Below, in pieces: positions 56,170 through 64,000 of a DNA stretch of 64,000 bases. Positions within the stretch are counted from its first letter, which is position 1, and each line of letters begins with the position of its first letter. The notes under the pieces are model-generated. The model did no database searches. It had not been told where the DNA came from and worked only from the letters and a program-made list of their open reading frames with translations. The DNA comes from Gymnopus androsaceus JB14 (taxonomy: Eukaryota; Basidiomycota; Agaricomycetes; Agaricales; Omphalotaceae), in assembly GCA_009733575.1 (NCBI GenBank), contig ML769411.1:122555-186554 (forward strand), read 5' to 3'. The position numbers and the translations under genes were made by a program.

Positions 56170-58573
56170 ATGTCTGCAGACAGCCCTTCTTCTCAAGAAC
56201 GAAAGCTCGCGACCGAGAATGTTTATGATCAAGTTGAAGACATCAATGCCTCAAAATACGACGATATGGACGAAGTGGAACTGAGGAGATTGGAGAGGCT
56301 GGCCGTCAGGAGGTTGGATTTCGCCATTCTGCCCATGATGACAATGTTCTATCTTCTTTCATTTCTGGTAAAGTCTACGGTTTTCTGATGCTCTTCCCAA
56401 TGTACTCAAGCGTGTCTATAGGACCGTTCAAATATTGGTACGAAGCCAGTGCTGCATAAACGAACCCCGGCTCACTCCTATCTATCTACATAGGCAACGC
56501 AAGGATCGCGGGCCTGCAAAAAGACCTCGGGATGACTGACAAACAGTATCAAATATGTGTAACGATTTTATATGTGTAAGTTTCTCAATTCAATCTACTA
56601 GTCTACGTTTAGTATTAATTAACTGTCTATCACCGTACCCAGGCCTTATATCTGCGCCGAACTTCCAGCGAATCTCCTCTTACGGAAAATCGGTCCTCGA
56701 TTGCTGATGCCTTCCCTGCTGACCCTCTGGGGATTCATGGTCGTGCTGCAAGGTAAGCCTCCATCTTTGAATGTAGCACTAGTTTAATTTTTCCCTTCTT
56801 GTAGGTCTTGTAACATCCTACCCTGGTCTGGCTACTGTTCGCGCATTCCTCGGCCTTGTCGAAGGTCCTATGTTCCGGGAATAGTCTTGTATTTGTCCAA
56901 TTTTTACTCCAGATCCGAGTTAGCATTCCGGTAAGCTGTAGAATGAAAGAAGTTCATGACCCGAGGTGCTAACAATTTTCTTGCTTTGATGTAGGGTGGC
57001 TATCTTCTTTTCATCGGCATCCGTGCGTTCATCTTGTAATTTTCATTTTCTTCAAGATCTAATTGCAACATCTACAGCTGTCTGGCGCCTTTTCCGGTAC
57101 ACGCAAATTTATTCAGACTAGAATACAAACTGACGATGATACGATGTGTCTGTAGGTTTGCTCGCTGCAGCGATTATCAAGATGGACGGAATCGGTGGTC
57201 GACCAGGATGGGCTTGGATATTCATCTTGGCAAGTATGGTGTATGTCAGTGAAACTTGTTCGTTAACTCAGTCATATAGGAAGGAATCTTCAGTTGTTTG
57301 ATGGGAATTTTGGGATTTTTCCTCATTCCGTCGACGCCACAGGAACTCAAATTCTTGTCTTCAGACCAGAAAGGGTATGTGAAAGCTCGGTCAGACCCAC
57401 TGGGAATTTTTCTGCTCACGATCGCCCTATAGATTACTCATTCGACGATTGGCGAGAGATAAGCCCTCGTCTAACATTACTTTTGACCACTTCTCCTTCA
57501 AGGAAGTTCTCCGTTCGGCTAAATCCCCGCATGTGTGTCTCGTGTTCGTCATATTCTATATGACAGGAACGCTATTGTACGGCCAAGCCTTATTTCTTCC
57601 TTCTATCGTGGATGAGCTCGGGTTCAGTTCAAACAAGACACAATTACTGAGCGTTGGGCCTTTTGCCGTAGGCTTTTTCGGTATGCCACATTTATTCTAA
57701 AAACACCGGGTATCAGTTATTTAGTGATTTTCCTCAGTGACTCTAGCTGGGGCGGTTTTCTCCGATCGCATGCAATCTCGCGCGATCCCCACTGCGGTGA
57801 TAACGTGTCTGGCTGTGGCAGGATTAGCTATCTACCTTAGTATGTTTTGTTTTTATTAGTTGCAATGTTTTCTAATCGCTATTCCGTCCCTCTTTAAAGG
57901 CACAGAGGGCAAATTTACTCGCTATGGTTCACTGTTCTTAACTGTTCCCGGTGTATATGCCTCTATACCATGTATCAGGTGGGGTGACCTTTGTTTAGTG
58001 TTTCTTTGGTCTACAGTGCTAACAAACCCCCTTCTTCTTCTTTCCTCCCTCCGTAACTTCCTTCACTTTTCTCGCACGCGAAAACGAACGTCTCCGAACC
58101 CTAGTGCCTGGATGTCAAACAACTCTGAGCCCCATTATCGACGAGCAACAAGTATTGCACTTGGATTCGTCGCAACGAATGCTGTAAGCTCGCAAACGAT
58201 TTTGATTTTTCTTTCGAATCAACTCGAATCGTGTTTGTAGGGAGGTATTACGAGTACATGGCTATTCCCTACGAACGAAGCACCAAACTACACAAAAACG
58301 ACCATTCTAAATTTGACTTTGTGAGTTTATGTGTTTCCCTTTTTGCCTGGGATTGTCTTGAGGACTAAGCTCTATCCACACAGCGCCGTACTAATAATCG
58401 TAGGAGCCGGTATCAACGCACTGCTCCTTAATCATATGAATAAACAAAAAATCCAGAGAAGAGACGAGATTCTGGCGCCTTATAACATTGATGCTGACTC
58501 GAAGGGGAGTGAAGCGATCAGGGCATGGGTGGAACTAGGGGATCGTCATCCTGATTTCAAGTACACACTTTAA
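56170..58573 (+). CDS. MFS transporter, anion:cation symporter (allantoate permease-like)
   Basis: The cytosolic N-terminus (MSADSPSSQERKLATENVYD, LRRLERLAVRRLDFAILPMM) precedes TM1 (TMFYLLSFL|DRSNIGNARIAGL), the D-R-S-N-I-G-N-A-R signature of the ACS family. Then DKQYQICVTILYV|PYICAELPANLLLRKIGPR, LWGFMVVLQGLVTSYPGLAT and ARAFLGLVEGPMF; PGIVLYLSNFYSRSELAFRV needs one extra C near 56875. Later segments: SGAFSGLLAAAIIKMDGIGG, RPGWAWIFILEGIFS, VTLAGAVFSDRMQSRAIPTA, GFVATNAGGITSTWLFPTNE and a soluble tail ending HPDFKYTL. About 12 membrane segments as expected. The substrate is likely an organic anion; hydroxyproline-related uptake is only suggested by the neighbour. Confidence 0.87.
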
Positions 58574-58623
58574 GAGCTTCTTCTTGATTACTTTGGTTAC
58601 TTCATAGCGGTTATATGGAATTA

Positions 58624-60020
58624 TTATACTGGAAGCTTCAATTCAAATCCCTCCCCCATTGCATCGATCCCTTTTTGTGGAGGGGTGAAGGTTGCTGCAC
58701 CAGTGTAATATGCAAACCCTTCAATCTCCACTATGTAACCCTTCTCCATACGTTCAACTGCACGTCCCCGAAACGCGTTTCCGGGAAACTGAACACTCAA
58801 GAAGGATTCGTACGAACACCACTCCCCCATAGCTCAGTCGACCCCGGTCAACGGCCAGCGGAACACGAGCACTGACGCAGGATCCTGTGGGCGATCGGTC
58901 AATCTGCTCGTCAGCGAAAAAGCATATGCCCGTTTCACTCTTCTCATCCTGGCTCAACCCAATCGAGGGCATGGCGGAGTCAACAACCGTGACTCCGTAC
59001 AGAAATCCCAAATCCGGTTCATGTGGGTGCCTGAATGACTGCCGAGCCTGGGGATTATTGTTCAACAGAATACGAATGATGCGTGCAGCCTCCGCTAACT
59101 CTTTGTAGTCAAGGTCGGAGCCCCGCAGGCCAGTAAATCCAAGCTCAGCCGAGTTTACAAGCGCATAAAAGGCCCCACCATAGGCAACTTCCATGGATAT
59201 CGTCAAGGGAGCTTTGTTATGCGCTGTACGTTCAATGAGCTTGGGCCAAGCTATATCTGAAGGAACATCCAGTGAGATACCATGCTCTGGAGAGGAGACA
59301 AAGCTGGGCACTGAACGGAAGCGCACGGGCTTTGTAATGTCAGATGTACCCTCTAGTGTAGTGGGCACATAGACATTCACAACTCCACACGGCGCGTGCA
59401 GCCTAAGCACTGTAAAAGTTTCTCGGTCGTTGTTTGTTTGAAGCTGCAGTGCTTTTCTTCGAGGAAAGACCTCCGTATCTTGAGAATCAACAAGGAAACG
59501 TCCCAAAGCGATAGTGGCATGGCCGCACATCGTGGAGTATCCTTCTGAGAGATGCAAGAATGAAGTTAATCAATTGAAGGCATGAAACGGCGAACATTCG
59601 ACCTCTAGCTACTTACCATTATGGCAGAACAGAACACCGATGTCAGCCTCCCCAGAACGCGTCAACTCCGTCTCTTGGACAAGAATGCCTCCATACATTC
59701 CTTCATGACCTCTTGGCTCGCGCATCAGCCTGATCAGGGATGTACATAAGTATTGGATCTTCGAGGATTAGTGGATAGCGAACCATTTCCTGATTCTGTC
59801 AATCTCATGCCTCTCACTGGCGTAGCGCCGTTTTCCAAGCAGCGTCTCGCCCTCCAGAGTTGGAAATCCTGAAATTATGATTCTGGTGGGCTGGCGCATC
59901 CGAAATTCAATCAGGGAATAAATCCAAAGATATCGTTCTCACCTCCCCGGACGTATGCATCTCCACCGTTCTGATTGTTGATGGCCCCTTCGAATCTCCT
60001 ATGGCTTTAAAGATGTCCAT
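58624..60020 (-). CDS. L3HYPDH: proline racemase family, trans-3-hydroxy-L-proline dehydratase type
   Basis: Start MDIFKAIGDSKGPSTIRTVE (MHTSGE), then RIIISGFPTLEGETLLGKRR, LMREPRGHEGMYGGILVQET and the first active-site motif EGYSTMCGHATIALGRFLVD (Cys). The second site reads DEQIDRSPTGSCVSARVPLA, where racemases have Cys; Thr at this place marks the dehydratase that converts trans-3-hydroxy-L-proline to pyrroline-2-carboxylate (family knowledge). Between GRLSYG and EWCSYESFLSVQF the frame shifts by one inside a run of G on the coding strand (58826-58830). The C-terminus is GFAYYTGAATFTPPQKGIDA (MGEGFELKLPV). It converges on the MFS gene with 50 bp between stops. Confidence 0.85.
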
Positions 60021-60846
60021 GATCAGACCGGTTTGACGAAAGAGCGCTCGCCGCTCACGCTTTTCCACGGCGGGCGTCAAACGTGCTCTCTAGTCACTCT
60101 TAGTCTCGAAATCCAGACTCCACGATATGCACCATGTGTACATATCGTGGAGTCTGGATTCTCGAGACTAAGTCACTCTACGGATCTAGTCAATGAACGA
60201 CTAATCATGGCTCTGGAATCAACACGTTGGCCACTTAAATACCTCAATCTCAAACCAGCAACTACACCTAGAGTAATACGCAGACGTTACCTTGTTCGTC
60301 CCAGGGACCACCGAGGACATCAGAGGTTTGAGCATACGATGCAGCTGAGAATGACGCAGGAAGAGTGCGGAGGAACTTGCCGCTGAGTAACGTTCCAGTG
60401 AATTCGTTCAATGGGATCAGACGTACAGTAAGTTCTTTTCTGTTTATGAATGCAGAGTTCTTATTTGGTGTTGGTCCGATAGCGAGTACTTCAATCGATT
60501 TATCAACAGGGACTGGTGGGAACACTCGTCGAATTCGCAGTTGGACATGAAATCAAGGCGAAGGGCGAAGAACAATGTTAAAATTGTATACAGCTTTGAT
60601 TCTCCATTACGAGTAGTGTACTCGAGTACTTATTCAATATCGATGCAAGCTTCAAATTATGTACTGTATTTAATAAGACGCAGACGCGAGTAATGAAATA
60701 ACTCCTAAAGAGAGAGGAGAGACTCGAATACTCTGAGATAGCATGTGTAAGTAAAGTGATAACAAGAGTGAGTGAGCTACTTAGCTAAAGGTATACGGTA
60801 TAGTACGAAGAAAAAAACCAAAAGGAACCATACGATACTTTTTAAT
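60021..60846. other. intergenic with foldback element; short unassigned open frame
   Basis: Holds the 70-bp palindromic element (listed separately). A minus-strand frame at 60268-60560 reads VFPPVPVDKSIEVLAIGPTP, NKNSAFINRKELT and, in a second block, VRLIPLNEFTGTLLSGKFLR; it looks composed like protein but has no start in good context and no recognisable family. Could be part of a gene with unresolved exons. Confidence 0.4.
60092..60179. mobile_element. 70-bp palindromic mini-element with 9-bp target-site duplications
   Basis: The element spans 60101-60170. The left arm begins TAGTCTCGAAATCCAGACTC and the right end is its reverse complement apart from one base, leaving an 11-base loop (CACCATGTGTA). 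It is flanked by identical 9-bp direct repeats AGTCACTCT (60092-60100 and 60171-60179). Near-perfect terminal inverted repeats plus a target-site duplication indicate a non-autonomous foldback/MITE; 9-bp duplications are typical of Mutator-like transposases (family knowledge). It inserted upstream of the hydroxyproline dehydratase start. Confidence 0.8.
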
Positions 60847-62785
60847 TTATTCAGAGTCTTTTTCCAACAGCGTCAGCATATAGCTATCATGCTCTTTCCT
60901 AATCAACCGACCAGCACTAGCATCCCTATGCCAAGTAATGTCAGGATTAAGCAGCGGATACGTAGCCTTACCCTCTTTGTCACACCAATCGAAATCGATG
61001 AGCATGCCACCCGAATCGCAAACTACCACGTTGGCTTTCCGCAGATCGCCAAAAACATAGTCTTTACTATGCAGAATGTTGATCGCCTTTCGAACAGCAT
61101 CGATAACTGTACGAGGAATTTTATCTGGAGAGGTTTCCGCAATATTCCGTCCTTGGATACGAGCCATTATAACCATCTTGAGCCCCCCAGGAATGTCACA
61201 GCAATACAAGAGCTCTGGAGCAAGCCCCTCAGCGGCAAGAAGGCTATGAGCCTCTTCACTATAAGTTTTGACGTATTTGACGACAAGTTCACGGCCATTG
61301 GCGTCCCGCGCAGCGAAAATCGAGCGCCAGGACTGCTGATGTAGTAAGCGATGGTCGAATTTAAGACCCGGAACATCAACCGCTGTGGGAATATAGGGAA
61401 AGTAGCGAGAAGGGAGAGGCGAAGACGATTGTGTACGAGGAAGCGTTTGATAATATTTGGTTAAATCCGCCAGAGCTGTTCGAAGAGCAAATAATACCTT
61501 TGCAACCAGGTGTACTTGGTGATACCCCTCAAGTGGTTGCGCATAGAGGGGTAGGAAAGGGGTCAGAGACTGGACGATAAATTTATCTGTAAACACCGAG
61601 CCAGACACCATGATATGAGGACCCTGCTATGGCAATCAGGAAGGTAGGACAGCAACATTGATCCCGAAGCTTCTGGAGCTATAAAAAAAAATCAAGACTA
61701 ATACTAGTACCGCTTTTGTATTCAGCAAAGACATACTTTTTCTGCGACCCACACTTTTCGGCAGCTGAATCCGACCTGCTGAGAAGGGTCACCGTGAACT
61801 GTGCCGATTTCATTTTTGAACTCGACAAGGCAGATTTCGAATCCAGTGAGGTCATCTCCGAAACGAAAAATGACTTGAATAGACCCATCAGCTGCGGTCC
61901 TATCCTCGTGTACGATCTTGGAGAAAGATGTTTCGAGAAGTTGCCCAGGATCGGGGTCACTGCCAGGGACCTCCCACCCTCATTGACATAAAATTCAGTG
62001 GAGAAAGCGAATAGTTCCTGGACAAGGCTGTAGATCTCGGGCGGAGGAATTAAGGAATCATTGGACAGGGAATCCTTAAATTTCCCAAAGGCTTCATGAT
62101 AGATGGCAATAGGCGGGCCACTGTAGGTGTAATCAGGTCGACCGTTGTAGATAGGAAAATCTCGCTGTTGACATCTGAGTTGTGATACACTAGACGGAGC
62201 CATGGCTTGCTGCCCTTGATAAACTGCTTGCATATAAGATTGCTCTTCTGCTGAAAAATTCAATTAGAAGATGTTTTCCATGCCTTGAGTACTGGTACAA
62301 ACCAAAATGAAAACGCTTAGATTGTCTATCATCCACTGGTTCCTGCGATAAAGAACGTTTCGGCGCTGTGAATCCAAGTAAGCCCCCAGGGATAGAATAT
62401 AACCCGACGAAAGAAACTGACGACGAGGAGGAGGCTTATAAGCCACGAAAACTTGGATAGCATCATTTATTGATGATAGCACCGTCGAAATGGTGTCAGT
62501 GGGTTTGAGTTTCGTTTTCTTGCTTGCAATGACTCTTTCCTTACGATTGTCATAGGGATGGAGCTTCGTTGAGCATGCGAGCTGTGGATAATAGGTTTAA
62601 CGATAAAAGATTCCACGCCTGTAGAAACTCACCTTCCAGAGCTCAATAGTATACCCCTCCAGTTTATAATTCTTAAGGATCTCGCTCCTCAGATCCTCGA
62701 TAAATTGCTTTGGCGATAGTTCGTACAAGGCTAGATCGTCAAATTCGTCGATAAAGACCCAGATGGTGAACTGAGTCTCGGACAT
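60847..62785 (-). CDS. Crinkler-type protein: Ubl header, REase-like domain, protein kinase
   Basis: Start at 62785 in good context (ACCATGT). The header MSETQFTIWVFIDEFDDLAL, SPKQFIEDLRSEILKNYKLE, TIELWK|LACSTKLHPYDNRK, LKPTDTISTVLSSINDAIQV is the Crinkler-like ubiquitin-fold module. The middle region has NGRPDYTYSGPPIAIYHEAF and, after a one-base shift near 61957, LTGFEICLVEFKNEIGTVHG (DPSQQ), a restriction-endonuclease-like E-x-K block. The C-terminal kinase-like domain has ELVVKYVKTYSEEAHSLLAA, DYVFGDLRKANVVVC and LIDFDWCDKEGKATYPL, ending LLEKDSE at 60847. The architecture matches the CR/Crinkler effector class. No secretion signal is evident, so an intracellular conflict role is an inference. 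Exon joins in 61600-61720 are approximate. Confidence 0.75.
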
Positions 62786-63018
62786 GGTGGCTGGTGGCAA
62801 GTCGGTGGCAAGTGTTCTTTGTCTGAGTCGCCGCCAGAGTAGTTGCAGATATCATCGTTGACCAACGACTTTATAATAAACTGTGCAGCAGCTCTGCCTT
62901 CAATTTTCAATGAAATGAGTCGCGATTTGGTACTATCCAGTCTCGATTCCGATTCTTAAACCCCTGTCTTAGATAAATACCCTCTTTTCTTTCAACTCTC
63001 ATCTTCTCGAGAATCGAG
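62786..63018. promoter_or_regulatory. divergent promoter, Crinkler-kinase / HxxxH protein
   Basis: About 230 bases between divergent starts. TTATAATAAACTG near 62870 could serve as a TATA-like element. Co-regulation of the two genes is possible but untested. Confidence 0.45.
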
Positions 63019-64000
63019 ATGGTGCCAAGCTCAAGTACTACCATCACCCAATTCGCTCGAGACTACGACGCCAACTCACCGCTACATAAACTCGCCTTCT
63101 CGGATACTGCTTATTATAATCTTTCAACCTGGTCCAAGGTCGACGTCAGAAAGTTTGATGTTTACTCAAAAGACAAACTCAAAAATGCGCTTCCAGAGCA
63201 AATTCCCACTCCCCTCTCTTTCCTCCTTGAAAAGGCATTCGACCTCCTACGTCGAGACGATGCATTACTCGTGCAATACTTCCCAGCCGCCACAGGCTAT
63301 CAGTACGATCAAGCCTACCTGGATGCACCGGACAGGGATTACACTCAGATTCTCGACTGTCTTCGAGACGCGTTTGAAGATATCAGGAGCAAACTTACTT
63401 GTATTATTGTAAAATCACCTTACACCGACGAAAGCAAGTATGCTTGGGTTCGTCAGCAGGACCAGCGGACCAATCCGACCATTTACTTCTCAGTTCGACC
63501 ATTCCAATTGTTTGAAGCTACGCGGACAACGCCAGAGGCAGAACATGTTTGCTTACAGATGGTTAATACCATCTTTCATCAATTGCAGCATATAATTCTT
63601 CGGTACCGAGTGAGTATGCTTTACATTGTTCGAGAACTCTGAACTAATGATGCGCTGTTTGCAGTGCCAGATTCCGGGTGTCACCGCTTCTAACATTGAC
63701 ATAACGCGAAAGATCATAAGAGCTTTCCAGATACTCACGCGCGCAAGGCACAAAGGTGAAGGTGGCGAGTATTTCGAGAAGTATGCCTATGGCGGTCTGG
63801 TTGGGTTGAATGAAGATAAATTTGGAGGTAGATGCTTTTTTATCTTTATTCTTTAGACTAATAGTATAATCATCATTGACTTAATGTTCCGCAGAAACTC
63901 ACCGGACGCGTCTGGAAGTTCGCAGTCCCATTAATCCAATCGATCCAAAGTCCCAGATTCGAATTATCATCATAGAGGATGAGGCCATACGAAAAATCTT
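63019..64000 (+). CDS. hypothetical protein with zincin-like HxxxH motif (3' end outside window)
   Basis: Start MVPSSSTTITQFARDYDANS. Exon 1 runs to about 63609 and includes YYNLSTWSKVDVRKFDVYSK, DRDYTQILDCLRDAFEDIRS, TNPTIYFSVRPFQLFEATRT and VNTIFHQLQHIILRYR. After an intron come CQIPGVTASNIDITRKIIRA, GEGGEYFEKYAYGGLVGLNE and a third exon (ETHRTRLEVRSPINPIDPKS). HQLQH followed about 40-50 residues later by GEGGEYFE and a GG turn resembles fungal zincin-like proteins with HExxH...GExG. Here the catalytic Glu position is Gln, so it may be a non-catalytic relative. The gene runs off the window. Confidence 0.5.

Overview
This is a fungal nuclear window. The coding regions are cut by many 50-70 nt introns with GTRNGT or GTTCGT donors and YAG acceptors. 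The protein families present (SAPS, COX11, an SKN7-type HSF/receiver regulator, expanded BTB/POZ and F-box proteins, Crinkler-kinase, exonuclease/SF1-helicase) point to a basidiomycete, most likely an agaricomycete mushroom; the species-level call is inference.

Layout. 0-3 kb: the 3' part of an intron-containing tRNA-Glu, a divergent SPF31-type J-protein / COX11 pair, and an intron-containing tRNA-Ile. 3-6.5 kb: gene-poor DNA with a 99-bp tandem repeat. 6.57-7.0 kb: a small two-exon gene for a secreted precursor with ten near-identical octapeptides separated by Lys-Arg, which looks like a Kex2-processed repeat peptide; this is the most interesting locus and is easily missed, because longer open frames cover it in other phases. 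8.3-12.2 kb: a SAPS-domain phosphatase subunit, followed by a short-chain dehydrogenase with a degenerate front end. 13.9-20.2 kb: a tandem array of three epoxide hydrolase genes plus a decayed fourth copy. 20.5-24.7 kb: SKN7-like HSF and receiver halves on the minus strand, separated by about 0.7 kb of unresolved sequence. 26-35.7 kb: five BTB/POZ genes or gene remnants and three YwbE-domain genes or fragments, mostly created by a segmental duplication of a [BTB minus - YwbE plus - BTB plus] block. 38.5-46 kb: an F-box protein, an Ncp1-like coiled-coil protein and a C2-domain protein. 46.6-52.2 kb: an exonuclease-like/SF1 helicase gene with compositionally distinct helicase exons, convergent with carnitine acetyltransferase. 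52.5-60 kb: an unrecognised conserved protein, an MFS anion/cation symporter, and a convergent trans-3-hydroxy-L-proline dehydratase. 60.1 kb: a 70-bp palindromic element with 9-bp target-site duplications. 60.8-64 kb: a Crinkler-type (Ubl header - REase-like - kinase) gene divergent from a gene with an HxxxH motif that runs off the window.

Caveat. At least fifteen otherwise well-conserved reading frames carry a single-base insertion or deletion, several in homopolymers and some in genes expected to be essential. Residual assembly indels are therefore likely, and 'pseudogene' calls resting on one indel are provisional. Start sites and exon joins were read by eye.
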